DNA from: an uncultured Metabacillus sp. | GTDB taxonomy: Bacteria; Bacillota; Bacilli; Bacillales; Bacillaceae | Length of the DNA: 64,000 nt | Direction of reading: 5' to 3' | NCBI RefSeq assembly: GCF_947503125.1 | Contig: NZ_CANNCR010000013.1 | Location: forward strand, 1-64,000 | Part shown: in pieces, positions 17,932 to 25,992 of the stretch | Numbering within the stretch: the stretch's first letter is position 1 | How the letters are laid out: every line of letters begins with the position of its first letter | Notes under the pieces: model-generated | Told to the model about the DNA's origin: nothing | What the model saw: the letters and a program-made list of their open reading frames with translations, nothing else | The model's database searches: none | Position numbers and translations under genes: made by a program

Positions 17932-19045
17932 CAAAGCGGTCATCGTAGAAGCGAAACGAACTCCGATTGGCAGGAAGGATGGGATGCTTAAGCAGTTTGG
18001 AGCAGATGAATTACTTTCCCCCCTTCTTAAACATGCAGCAAGAATGTCTCAAAATAAACTTGATGATGTGATCATTGGAAATGTGGTTGGACCAGGGGGC
18101 AATGTAGCGCGTTTAGCTGCATTAGAAGCAGAGCTCCCAATAAGCATACCTGGTTTGACGCTTGATCGGCAATGCAGTGCTGGATTAGATGCAATCCGAC
18201 TAGCCTGCTGTCTTATTCAAGCGGGAGCAGGTAATGGATATATTGCGGGTGGTGTAGAAAGTACGAGTACATCTCCATTTCAATCAAGAGCACGATTTTC
18301 TCCTGATAAAATAGGTGATCCCGACATGGGAGCTGCCGCAGAAAATGTAGCCAGCAAATATGGTATTACTAGGAAACTCCAGGATGAATATACGCTATTA
18401 AGCTATGAACGAAGTATACATGCGTTTAAACATTCACTGTTTTCGCAAGAAATCCTTGCTGTAAACGAATATAATCAGGATGAGGAATTTTTGAAAGAGC
18501 GTAACATTGAGAAACTAGTAAGGCGTGCGAGACCTGTTTTTAATAAAGAGAATGGAACGGTTACAGCTGCTAACAGCTGTGGTATTAATGATGGTGCTTG
18601 TGTAGCATTAGTTATGGAAGAAGGGCTAGCAATAGAAATGGGTCTGCAGCCTGTACTGCGCTATCTTGATAGTGTAGTATGTGGAGTTCACCCAGATTAT
18701 CCTGGAATTGGCCCTGTCCCAGCCATTCAACAATTACTCAATCGAAATAACCTAACAATTGCAGAAATTGATTTAGTTGAATTAAATGAGCCTTTTGCTG
18801 CAAAGGTTGTCGCCTGTTCAAAGGCATTATCCATTCCGTATAGCAAGCTGAATGTCCACGGCGGTGCTTTAGCGATTGGACATCCATATGGTGCATCAGG
18901 TGCAATGCTGATTACCCGGTTGTTTTATGAGGTGCAAAGAAGAAAAAATTGTAACTATGTTTTAGCCGCGATTGGAAGCGGCGGGGGGATTGGTTTGGCT
19001 GTCTTGTTTGAAGTGATATGTGAGAAAAAGCAAAGGCTGTCTTAG
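17924..19045 (+). CDS. yhfS: Thiolase-family protein lacking the C-terminal catalytic cysteine (YhfS-like)
   Basis: A 373-residue thiolase-fold protein. Seen: N-terminal KRTPIG, nucleophile Cys84 in DRQCSAGLDA, NEPFAAKV, and His320 in GGALAIGHPYGASGA. The usual third catalytic segment (CxGGGxG, with the acid/base cysteine) reads AAIGSGGGIG, so that cysteine is absent. Known: classical biosynthetic and degradative thiolases need both cysteines. Inferred: this protein may do a different condensation, decarboxylation or thioesterase-like step, or be impaired. It overlaps the acyl-CoA ligase gene by eight bases and completes the BirA-controlled operon; the shorter length (373 against about 390) fits a divergent subfamily. 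Confidence 0.85.
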   Translation: MINKAVIVEAKRTPIGRKDGMLKQFGADELLSPLLKHAARMSQNKLDDVIIGNVVGPGGNVARLAALEAELPISIPGLTLDRQCSAGLDAIRLACCLIQAGAGNGYIAGGVESTSTSPFQSRARFSPDKIGDPDMGAAAENVASKYGITRKLQDEYTLLSYERSIHAFKHSLFSQEILAVNEYNQDEEFLKERNIEKLVRRARPVFNKENGTVTAANSCGINDGACVALVMEEGLAIEMGLQPVLRYLDSVVCGVHPDYPGIGPVPAIQQLLNRNNLTIAEIDLVELNEPFAAKVVACSKALSIPYSKLNVHGGALAIGHPYGASGAMLITRLFYEVQRRKNCNYVLAAIGSGGGIGLAVLFEVICEKKQRLS

Positions 19046-19060
19046 GATAGCCCCTTATTG
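19033..19060 (+). terminator. Weak terminator after the thiolase gene
   Basis: AAAGGCTGTC pairs with GATAGCC across a short loop and is followed by CCCTTATT rather than a clean T-run. The left arm overlaps the last codons of the thiolase gene. Confidence 0.45.
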
Positions 19061-19283
19061 GGTCGATATGTCCGTAATAAAAGGTAAGAAGCGATAAATG
19101 TCGGCAAAGTGCGAGTAAAAAGATTACAACTCTGTATACACGACCTTCCCGCATCGATAGAATGTAGGCACATTTATTCAAATCTATTTTACATAATCAT
19201 TATAAAAGATAAGTTGACACTTACATCTTATCAATCTACTCTTTTAGTAAGGAGTACATATAAGAAGAAGGATGTGGATCATC

Positions 19284-20135
19284 GTGCAAAAGCTTTATAA
19301 AAGTGGTAAAGCTTTATTGAAAGAGGTTTTTGAAACAAAGCTAATGGATCATACTATTGCATTTTGGAGCCTGGGACAGGCAGGTGTGTTAATAAAAGAG
19401 GATAAGCAAGATGGGTGGATTTGTATTGACCCATACTTAACAGCAATTATTGAAGAAGCAGATCAACAATCAGAATTTAAAAGAGCATTTCCCCCAGTAA
19501 TAGAGCCAGCATTGTTAAAAAATATTGATGGTGTTCTTGTTACACATGATCATGGTGACCATCTTGATTTAGCAACATTAAAGGAACTTGATCAGGTGAC
19601 AGAACAGACGTGTTTAATTGTCCCGGCACCTTGTGAGGCTTCTGTATATAAGGAAGTGGAACAAATGAAACTTCACTTAGCTAAAGCGGATGAGCCCTTT
19701 ACAATTAAAGGTTTTTCCATTACGCCGGTACCGGCAGCACATACAGAATATGATGTAGACGAAAATAATGATCACGCTTTCTTAGGTTATTTCATTGAGG
19801 TAAACGGCGTCAAACTATATCATAGCGGTGACACAGTCGTCACTCCATTGCTTGTCGAAAAGGTGAAAGCATTTAATCCAGATGTTGCGTTCCTGCCTAT
19901 TAATGGCGGCGATTATTTCCGGACATCTAGAGGAATTATCGGCAATATGAGTTTCCGTGAGGCAGCTGACTTTTCTGCAGCTGTTGGAGCAGACCTTGTC
20001 ATCCCGATTCATTTTGATATGTTTCCAAATAACAGAGATAATCCTGCTTATTTTGTTGACTATCTCTTTCATCATTATCCAGCACAGAAATTCCATATGA
20101 TGGTTCCAGGTGAAAGATTTATTTATCATAAATAA
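19284..20135 (+). CDS. Metallo-beta-lactamase-fold hydrolase (UlaG-like)
   Basis: A 283-residue cytosolic hydrolase of the MBL superfamily. Seen: the zinc motif THDHGDHLD (about 88-96), downstream metal ligands AAHTEYD (about 154-160) and YHSGDT (about 186-191), and a late histidine in IPIHFDMFPNN (about 243-253). This pattern resembles L-ascorbate-6-phosphate lactonase UlaG and RNase Z-like lactonases; the substrate is unknown and no ascorbate genes are nearby. ATG 19272 lies directly on the purine-rich ribosome binding site, so GTG 19284, preceded by AAGGATGTGGATC, is preferred, with moderate certainty. A possible promoter is TTGACA (19214-19219). A hairpin with a T-run follows at 20193. 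Confidence 0.75.
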   Translation: MQKLYKSGKALLKEVFETKLMDHTIAFWSLGQAGVLIKEDKQDGWICIDPYLTAIIEEADQQSEFKRAFPPVIEPALLKNIDGVLVTHDHGDHLDLATLKELDQVTEQTCLIVPAPCEASVYKEVEQMKLHLAKADEPFTIKGFSITPVPAAHTEYDVDENNDHAFLGYFIEVNGVKLYHSGDTVVTPLLVEKVKAFNPDVAFLPINGGDYFRTSRGIIGNMSFREAADFSAAVGADLVIPIHFDMFPNNRDNPAYFVDYLFHHYPAQKFHMMVPGERFIYHK

Positions 20136-20192
20136 CGGATGAAAGAATAGTTTGGATAATCTTGATAACTCAACGAAATAAGGTTGGAGATC

Positions 20193-20227
20193 AAAGCCTT
20201 TCCTAGTAAAATGGGAGAGGTTTTTTG
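20193..20227 (+). terminator. Terminator after the MBL-fold hydrolase gene
   Basis: AAGCCTTTCC and GGGAGAGGTT form an imperfect stem across about 10 bases, followed by TTTTTT (20221-20226). Confidence 0.6.
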
Positions 20228-20251
20228 TGGTTGTGAAATGATTCATATGAT

Positions 20252-20316
20252 ATTTGTGTACAATAATAAAAAATGCATAATTTTTAATATGCAGATTGTA
20301 CGTACATGTGTATAAT
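20252..20316 (+). promoter_or_regulatory. Two AraR boxes and promoter of the araPST operon
   Basis: ATTTGTGTACAATAAT (20252-20267) and AGATTGTACGTACATG (20293-20308) match the AraR operator (consensus near ATTTGTACGTACAAAT); the second contains the perfect palindrome TGTACGTACA. Their centres lie about 42 bases apart, four helical turns, the spacing known for cooperative AraR binding in Bacillus subtilis. TATAAT follows at 20311-20316. AraR should therefore repress this operon without arabinose. Confidence 0.82.
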
Positions 20317-20375
20317 AGTTAAACATACTAGCATTTTAGTCCTTCTTTACAATTTTTCATTAGAGGTGATGACAT

Positions 20376-21392
20376 GTGAAAAAGCTTTTCATTGTCTATG
20401 TCATTTTATTTTCGATCTTTTCCATTTATCTATATAACTATTACTTAAAGGAATCCTATTTATATCCTTTTGGAAAAAATGAAGAGCAATTACAAGGAGA
20501 TATTGGCGAAAAATATGTAATGGTCACGTTTTTAGCAGGGATTGATTATTGGAAAAGTGCCATTAAAGGATTTGAGGATGCGGCCAATGAGTTGAATGTA
20601 TCAGTTGAATACCGTGGAGCAACCCAGTATGATTCCCATGAACAAATTACTGTTTTGGAGCAAGTCATTGCCAAAAAACCGGCGGGAATTGCGATATCAG
20701 CCATAAATCCTTATGAATTAAACACAACGATTAATAAAGCGATTGAAGCAGGAATTCCTGTTGTTTTATTTGATTCTGATGCTCCTTCAAGCAAGGCACT
20801 ATCCTTTTTAGGAACAAATAATTATGTTGCGGGCGAGACTGGAGCTCATAAAATGGCTGATTTATTGAATCGTAAAGGAAAAGTAGCGGTAATCACACTT
20901 CCGGATCAGTTGAATCATCAGGAAAGAACAGATGGTTTTGTTGAGACGATAGAGGAAGCCTATCCTGGAATGGAGGTCGTGGAAATAAAAGATGGAAAAG
21001 GTGACCAGCTGCGTTCAGAACAAGCAGCATTAGACATTATTAAGGAACATCCAGATATTCAAGGGATTTTTACAACAGAAGCAAATGGCGGTGTGGGCAT
21101 TGCCCAAGCTACACAATCATTAAATAAGGAGCAACAAATTAAAATTATTAGTTTTGATACTGATAAACGAACACTTGATAAAATAAAGGAAGGAGCTATT
21201 TCGGCCACACTGGCTCAAGGCACCTGGAATATGGGACATTGGTCCATGCAGTTCCTTTTCCAGCATAATCATGGGACTTCTTCATTATCACCCACAAAGC
21301 AAGGAGAGCATTCTGCGATTTTACCTGAATATGTCGATACAGGAATTTCGGTTGTTACAAAAGAGAATATTGAAGAGTATTATGCAGACTAA
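20376..21392 (+). CDS. araP: Membrane-anchored sugar-binding sensor protein (AraP-like)
   Basis: A 338-residue periplasmic-binding-protein-fold sensor. Seen: one N-terminal membrane segment (residues 5-22) without a lipobox, then a type I sugar-binding fold (MVTFLAGIDYWKSAIKGFEDAA, AISAINPYEL, VVLFDSDAP, GIFTTEANGGVGIAQA, IISFDTDKRTLDKIKEG). Known: in Geobacillus stearothermophilus AraP works with the kinase AraS and regulator AraT to sense arabinose, and XylFII does the same for xylose with LytS/YesN in clostridia. Here the same order kinase-regulator follows directly. The start is GTG 20376 with AGAGGTGAT upstream; the overlapping ATG at 20374 is in a frame that stops at once. The sugar is inferred from context. 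Confidence 0.85.
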   Translation: MKKLFIVYVILFSIFSIYLYNYYLKESYLYPFGKNEEQLQGDIGEKYVMVTFLAGIDYWKSAIKGFEDAANELNVSVEYRGATQYDSHEQITVLEQVIAKKPAGIAISAINPYELNTTINKAIEAGIPVVLFDSDAPSSKALSFLGTNNYVAGETGAHKMADLLNRKGKVAVITLPDQLNHQERTDGFVETIEEAYPGMEVVEIKDGKGDQLRSEQAALDIIKEHPDIQGIFTTEANGGVGIAQATQSLNKEQQIKIISFDTDKRTLDKIKEGAISATLAQGTWNMGHWSMQFLFQHNHGTSSLSPTKQGEHSAILPEYVDTGISVVTKENIEEYYAD

Positions 21393-21419
21393 AAACTTCA
21401 AGAGGACGAGAGTTGAAGT

Positions 21420-23228
21420 ATGATGAAGAAACCAGTCTTTAAATTAAATAATTTTCCTATACGCTATAAAATTATTACGCTCTTGCTATTAATTAGTATC
21501 CTGCCTTCCATGGGTCTCGGTTTATTAACTGGTTATACAGTTGAGCGAATCATCGACAACCAGGCAACACAGCATACACTGCAGTTAATCGGACAAGTGA
21601 ATAAAACATTGGAGTCCTATGCAAGCAACATGCAGAATATTAGTTATTTGCTTTCAATGGACCTAGAAATAAATACATTTCTTTCTCAGAAACAACCAAC
21701 TACCAATCAAACAGAGGATGAGGTATACTCAATTCGACAATTCATGCAAGGGCTTTCAACGTTATATCCCGAAGTTGCTGGGATTTTAGTCGTTAATAGC
21801 CACGGAAATTATGTAAGTAATGAGCTTTACTCAAGATCTAATGAGAATTTGACTGAAGAATCTTGGTATAAGGAAGCTGTTCAAAATGAGGGAATTTTTA
21901 AAATTATTGGCCATCCTGCTAATCGCTCCATTACCAGTCATGTTAATTATAAAAATAGTGAAGTCGTTACGGTTGTCCGTGCCATCATTGAACCTGAAAC
22001 ACAAGAGGTGAAAGGTGTTGTATTAATTGATTTAAAATTGCGAGTCATTGCTGAGGCGACAAAGAATGTAAGGTTGGGAAAATATGGATATTTAATGGTT
22101 ATTGATGAAAATGGCGAAGAAATTTATTCGCCGGCAAATCCATTAGTGAAGGAAATTCCTAAGCGGTTACTTAACAGCGATGATTCCGGTTATTTTTCTG
22201 AGGAAGTGGAAGGGAACACGTTGCAGTTTATTTATCAAAAACAGCCGTTTACGAATTGGACGACAGTGGGCATTTTTTCCACTGATGAATCCATTATTGA
22301 AGTAAAAACGATTCATTTATATGTTATATCGTTTGTCTTTTTTGTTTGTATATTTGGGATCACGGCTTCTTACTATCTTTCTAACTCAATGTCCAAGCCA
22401 ATTGTTCAGCTGATGTCATTTATGAGAAAGGTAGAATCAGGAAATCTCTCGATCCGTTATAAGGGTGATCGAAAAGACGAAATTGGGATGCTTGGCAGAA
22501 GCTTTAACCATATGATTGTAAAAGTAAATGATTTGATTTCACTTACTGAACAGCAAGAACGTCAAAAAAGAGAAGCTGAGCTTAGGAGTCTTCAAGCACA
22601 TATCAAGCCGCATTTTCTTTATAATACATTGGACACAATCAGTTGGATGGCACGAAAACGCGGTGCGGATGATGTTTCAGAGGTTGTTGCCTCATTATCA
22701 AGATTGTTTCGGATTGGCCTGAGTAAAGGTAATGACATTATCCTATTGACGGAAGAAATTACCCATATCCAAAGCTATTTAAGCATTCAAAAAGCGAGAT
22801 ATCGCGATAAACTCAACTATTCAATCAAGCTTGAACCCGAAATCCATGATGTCACAATTCTAAAGCTTGTTCTCCAGCCGATTGTGGAAAATGCCATCTA
22901 TCACGGTATAAAAGAAAGAAAAGGACCTGGACATATTCATATCCATGCAAAAGAAGAACAAGACCAATTAGTTTTAAAGGTAACGGATGACGGCAAAGGT
23001 ATCCCATCAGATAAACTTGAAGCATTAAGAGAAAAAATGGACAGCCTCTATACGGTAAAAGAGGAAAAGGGAAAACGAGTAGATTTTGGTTATGGAATGA
23101 TGAATGTCCAAGCGAGAATAAAGTTAACATACGGAGACCAATATGGCCTAACAATTGACAGCATACTAGGTGAAGGAACCGTTGTCATGATTCATCTGCC
23201 AATTCAAAGAATGAGTGTAAAAAGTTAA
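21420..23228 (+). CDS. araS: Sensor histidine kinase, LytS/YesM type (AraS-like)
   Basis: A 602-residue membrane histidine kinase. Seen: membrane segments near residues 17-35 and 293-315 enclosing a Cache-like extracellular sensor region, a HAMP linker (SMSKPIVQLMSFMRKVESGNL), the HisKA_7TM/His_kinase box with phospho-acceptor His398 in IKPHFLYNTLDTISW, and a C-terminal ATPase with the N-box VENAIYHGIKE and the G-box DDGKGI and GYGMMN. It sits between the sugar-binding protein and the response regulator and is inferred to receive the sugar signal from the membrane-anchored binding protein. Gaps to both neighbours are under 30 bases, so the three are one operon. Confidence 0.9.
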   Translation: MMKKPVFKLNNFPIRYKIITLLLLISILPSMGLGLLTGYTVERIIDNQATQHTLQLIGQVNKTLESYASNMQNISYLLSMDLEINTFLSQKQPTTNQTEDEVYSIRQFMQGLSTLYPEVAGILVVNSHGNYVSNELYSRSNENLTEESWYKEAVQNEGIFKIIGHPANRSITSHVNYKNSEVVTVVRAIIEPETQEVKGVVLIDLKLRVIAEATKNVRLGKYGYLMVIDENGEEIYSPANPLVKEIPKRLLNSDDSGYFSEEVEGNTLQFIYQKQPFTNWTTVGIFSTDESIIEVKTIHLYVISFVFFVCIFGITASYYLSNSMSKPIVQLMSFMRKVESGNLSIRYKGDRKDEIGMLGRSFNHMIVKVNDLISLTEQQERQKREAELRSLQAHIKPHFLYNTLDTISWMARKRGADDVSEVVASLSRLFRIGLSKGNDIILLTEEITHIQSYLSIQKARYRDKLNYSIKLEPEIHDVTILKLVLQPIVENAIYHGIKERKGPGHIHIHAKEEQDQLVLKVTDDGKGIPSDKLEALREKMDSLYTVKEEKGKRVDFGYGMMNVQARIKLTYGDQYGLTIDSILGEGTVVMIHLPIQRMSVKS

Positions 23229-23242
23229 AAGGGGGGAACGCG

Positions 23243-24457
23243 ATGAACAAAACCGTTTGGAAAGTATTAATTGCTGATGATGAGCCAGTCATTCGTGAAG
23301 GGATCCGGGACTCTGTGGATTGGTCATCACTTCAAATGGAAGTAAAAGCTGAAGCCGAAGACGGAGAGGAAGCGTTAGAACTGGCATTGGAGCACTCTGT
23401 TGATATTCTTTTAGCAGATTTAAATATGCCGATTATGAATGGAATTACCTTAATAAAGGAACTACGTGAAAAGCTGCCACATTGTAAAATAGTGATTATT
23501 ACTGGACATGACGAATTCTCTTATGCACAAGAAGCTGTAAGATTAAATGTCACAGACTACATTTTAAAGCCGGCTGATCCTGATCAATTAAAACAAGTAT
23601 TAGATGGTGTACGAAAAGAGCTTGAAAAGACAGTAAAGCAGGATGAATATTTAAAAATGGCTTCCAACCAAATAACAAAAAATCTTTCTATATTAAGGGA
23701 AGGATTTTGTCGAGAATGGGTGGAAGGACGTTTGAAAGAAACAGAGATTGTAAAGCAATTAGAATTTCTGGAGCTGCCTTTAAAAGTTCCAACGTTATTT
23801 GCCATCATGCAAAGCCCAGAATACTACGCGAATAAGCCGTTATTAAACGATAAAGACAAGCAAATGTTATTCTTTTCAATTGAAAATATTGTCGTTGAAA
23901 TACTTGAACCTTATATTCCTGTCGTATTTCGGGACGAAACTGGACGGATCAACTTAATTGTATGGGAAGAAGTTTCTGACACTTTGGTTAAAAGAGTGGA
24001 AGAAACAATTAAAGATTGTCTAAAAATGATTGTTCATTTGTACGTAGAAACAATTGATGGCAGCTTAGAATCGATTCCTGAGGTGTATAGACTTTGCAAA
24101 GATGCTGTTGATCAAGAATCAGTTATCTCTCCTGTTGTACGACGAGCAAGGCAATTTATCGAAGCGCATTACACAGAGCCTTCCATTACATTGGAAACTG
24201 TCGCACAAACATTACAAGTATCACCTGTTTATTTAAGTCGAGTAATAAAACAGGAGCTTGGTATGTCTTTTGTAAGTCTGGTAACTAATTTGAGAATTAA
24301 AAAAGCGATCCAGCTATTAAATTCTACAGATCTGCCAATTGTGGAGATCTCAGAGCAAGTTGGCTATGATACTCAGCACTATTTTAGTACTGCTTTTAAA
24401 AAGGTGATGGGCGTATCCCCGATTAAATATCGAAAAGGACTTGTGGAAAATATATAA
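23243..24457 (+). CDS. araT: AraC-type response regulator (YesN family, AraT-like)
   Basis: A 404-residue two-component regulator. Seen: receiver domain with the acidic pair ADDE (residues 11-14), phospho-acceptor Asp59 in LLADLNMP, and the conserved Lys in YILKPAD (about 107), a middle region of unknown role, and a C-terminal AraC-type double helix-turn-helix (YTEPSITLETVAQTLQVSP, VSLVTNLRIKKAIQLL, ISEQVGYDTQHYFSTAFKK). Known: AraT activates araEGH in Geobacillus. The nearest likely target here is the araEGH promoter at about 26.0 kb. AAGGGGGG lies upstream of ATG 23243, fourteen bases after the kinase gene. Confidence 0.9.
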   Translation: MNKTVWKVLIADDEPVIREGIRDSVDWSSLQMEVKAEAEDGEEALELALEHSVDILLADLNMPIMNGITLIKELREKLPHCKIVIITGHDEFSYAQEAVRLNVTDYILKPADPDQLKQVLDGVRKELEKTVKQDEYLKMASNQITKNLSILREGFCREWVEGRLKETEIVKQLEFLELPLKVPTLFAIMQSPEYYANKPLLNDKDKQMLFFSIENIVVEILEPYIPVVFRDETGRINLIVWEEVSDTLVKRVEETIKDCLKMIVHLYVETIDGSLESIPEVYRLCKDAVDQESVISPVVRRARQFIEAHYTEPSITLETVAQTLQVSPVYLSRVIKQELGMSFVSLVTNLRIKKAIQLLNSTDLPIVEISEQVGYDTQHYFSTAFKKVMGVSPIKYRKGLVENI

Positions 24458-24524
24458 AAAAGGGGTCTCCCTCAACATAACTTTGTGTTCGAGGGGCTGT
24501 CCCTTTGGTTTTGAGAGGCCTTTT
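24456..24524 (+). terminator. Terminator of the araPST operon
   Basis: AAAAAGGGGTCTC...CTCAA on the left pairs with TTGAGAGGCCTTTT on the right, with an inner arm around GTGTTCGAGGG. The left arm overlaps the araT stop. It carries the GGGTCTCCC/GGGGCTGTCCC core of the dispersed repeat. Confidence 0.7.
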
Positions 24525-24648
24525 CTGTCCAAAAAGATTTTGTCTTTTGTTGATCCGCTACAGAAACTTCAACAGTTGTAATTCATTAAATCATTTTTTA
24601 TTGATCCCTATATTTTATGGTAATTAATCCTAATTTTAACCCAGTAAA

Positions 24649-24672
24649 ACCATTACTAATGGTATTGATACC
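24649..24672. promoter_or_regulatory. Overlapping palindromes ahead of the riboswitch-kinase unit
   Basis: ACCATTA-C-TAATGGT (24649-24663) is a perfect 7-1-7 palindrome and runs into GGTAT-TG-ATACC (24661-24672). They lie about 70 bases upstream of the sigma-A promoter at 24738. A regulator binding site is likely but the protein is unknown. Confidence 0.4.
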
Positions 24673-24737
24673 GAACTTTTTACTTTATTAAAAAGTTTTT
24701 ATCTATTAGGTAGAAAAACTGGAATGATAGTTATTAA

Positions 24738-24766
24738 TTGACCACAATTTGAATAAAAATTATAAT
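24738..24766 (+). promoter_or_regulatory. Sigma-A promoter of the riboswitch-kinase unit
   Basis: TTGACC (24738-24743), a 17-base spacer, and TATAAT (24761-24766). Transcription should start near 24773, just before the riboswitch. Confidence 0.75.
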
Positions 24767-24794
24767 AATGATAACTTCATTTTCGATTCCTTTT

Positions 24795-24909
24795 AAAGGG
24801 GAGTAGCTCTACAGGAAAGTCGTCAATACGGGTTTTACTTACCTCGGCTTTGTTGGCAACAATCGTTGTTTGCGAGACCTTTACCACTTTTTTTGGTGAG
24901 GTCTTTTTT
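24795..24909 (+). promoter_or_regulatory. Manganese riboswitch (yybP-ykoY family) with terminator
   Basis: Seen: the aptamer begins AAAGGGGAGTAGC (24795-24807) and contains TCGTCAATACGGG, TACCTCGGCTTTGTTGGC and GCGAGACCTTTACC (to 24885), which are the conserved segments of the yybP-ykoY element. The closing helix is AAAGG with CCTTT. The 3' strand is also part of a terminator, AGACCT..ACCA with TGGT..AGGTCT (24876-24903) and TTTTTT. Known: this family binds Mn2+ and usually turns expression on by blocking the terminator. Here it precedes a small kinase-like gene rather than a manganese exporter. Confidence 0.9.
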
Positions 24910-24981
24910 ATATTCTTCTAGTAAGCTGACTATCTATTAAAAATTATGGTACGATTTATTCTCCTGAAAGGAGTAGTATAA

Positions 24982-25623
24982 ATGACTAGTTATGATTATG
25001 CAAAAAGTATTGTGTTTGAGATGAATAAAGGAAAAATTCATATAAAACAGCACCATCAGGATCTAAAACTAATTGGAACAGGCAGAAGTGCCTGTGTTTT
25101 CAAAATAAAAGATTCTGAAAAGGTGATAAAAGTTTTTCCGCCACAGTTTACTCATATTGCGAAGGAAGAAATAGAGATTTATCAGAAGATCCCGCATATT
25201 CCCTATTTTCCTGCTGTTTATGAAACGGGAGAAAATTTTATCACGATGGATTTTATAAAAGGAAATACCTTATTTTCTTGTTTAACGAAAGGAATCGTTA
25301 TTAAAGAGCGTCATATTAAGGAAGTGGATTATATATTGGATTTAGTTAGACAAGCGGGGCTGAATCCATCGGATATCCACCTGCGGAATATCATTATCAC
25401 TCCTGACGATCATATTAAAATGATTGATGTGGCAAGATTTAAACAAATAAAGAATTGCACCCAGTGGCGAGACTTGAAAAGTGCCTATTACCGCTTTTAT
25501 CGCCATCCTCTTTTTCCGAAGAAATTGCCAGAAGGTGTACTTAATGGGATTGCAGCATTGTATAAGAGACATTTAATCTCTATGAATGTTTCTGCAAAGA
25601 AGAAAGTTCCAAATGAATATTAG
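24982..25623 (+). CDS. RIO-like atypical protein kinase (YrzF/YbdM-like)
   Basis: A 213-residue single-domain kinase-like protein. Seen: glycine-rich loop GTGRSACVFKI (about 34-44), the beta-3 lysine in KVIKVF (about 50-52), the partner acidic EEIEIY, a catalytic loop PSDIHLRNII (about 132-141) that keeps the catalytic Asp and the metal-binding Asn but lacks the HRD histidine, and a DFG-equivalent Asp in MIDVARF (about 156). This minimal layout is RIO or APH-like. Known: the Bacillus subtilis relatives YrzF and YbdM are annotated as probable Ser/Thr kinases. Control by a manganese riboswitch suggests a Mn2+-linked role. RBS GAAAGGAG is eight bases upstream. Confidence 0.8.
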   Translation: MTSYDYAKSIVFEMNKGKIHIKQHHQDLKLIGTGRSACVFKIKDSEKVIKVFPPQFTHIAKEEIEIYQKIPHIPYFPAVYETGENFITMDFIKGNTLFSCLTKGIVIKERHIKEVDYILDLVRQAGLNPSDIHLRNIIITPDDHIKMIDVARFKQIKNCTQWRDLKSAYYRFYRHPLFPKKLPEGVLNGIAALYKRHLISMNVSAKKKVPNEY

Positions 25624-25634
25624 TAGAATAGTTG

Positions 25635-25714
25635 AAAAGGTCTGTCCCTCTCCAACCCATGATGTTAAGAGTTCAAAGCTCTCTACATTGTGATTGAGGG
25701 GCAGACCTTTTTTT
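25635..25714 (+). terminator. Long terminator after the kinase-like gene
   Basis: AAAAGGTCTGTCCCTC (25635-25650) pairs with GAGGGGCAGACCTTT (25696-25710), followed by TTTT; an inner AAGAG/CTCT arm is also present. One of the clearest copies of the GGTCTGTCCC repeat core. Confidence 0.88.
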
Positions 25715-25751
25715 CGTTTTGATTTATGTAACAGGCAGAAAAACAAATATT

Positions 25752-25773
25752 GAACGAGGCACTTCCGCATTTT
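25752..25773. repeat. Partial copy of the Bacillaceae intergenic repeat
   Basis: The segment GAGGCACTTCCGCATTTT closely resembles the 3' end of the full element just downstream (AAGGCGCTTCCGCTTTT at 25934-25950), so it looks like a decayed fragment lying 36 bases before the full copy. Confidence 0.5.
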
Positions 25774-25808
25774 AAAAATATAAAAGGATAAATTTTGAAC
25801 GTAGTTTC

Positions 25809-25951
25809 AGTGTCTAGCTCAAGCGCCTAGCGACTAATGAACTTCCCCCTCCTCGCATGCGTAAGTCAACATCGAATCGCTTACGCTCTTCCTTTATCTC
25901 ATACGGAGTGCTCTTTTTTCTACGTCGCTGAGCAAGGCGCTTCCGCTTTTC
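25809..25951. repeat. Bacillaceae intergenic repeat element with terminal inverted repeats
   Basis: The element begins AGTGTCTAGCTCAAGCGCCT and ends AAGGCGCTTCCGCTTTT. AAGCGCCT (25821-25828) and AGGCGCTT (25935-25942) are exact inverted repeats, and an inner GCGTAAG/CTTACGC pair (about 25859-25885) makes a further hairpin. I recognise this as a non-coding repeat present in many copies in Bacillus genomes. It sits between the kinase-like gene and the araEGH promoter and has no open frame. Confidence 0.8.
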
Positions 25952-25992
25952 TTTGTAAGCGGTTTAAATTAAGTTAAATTTTTATAAAAATA

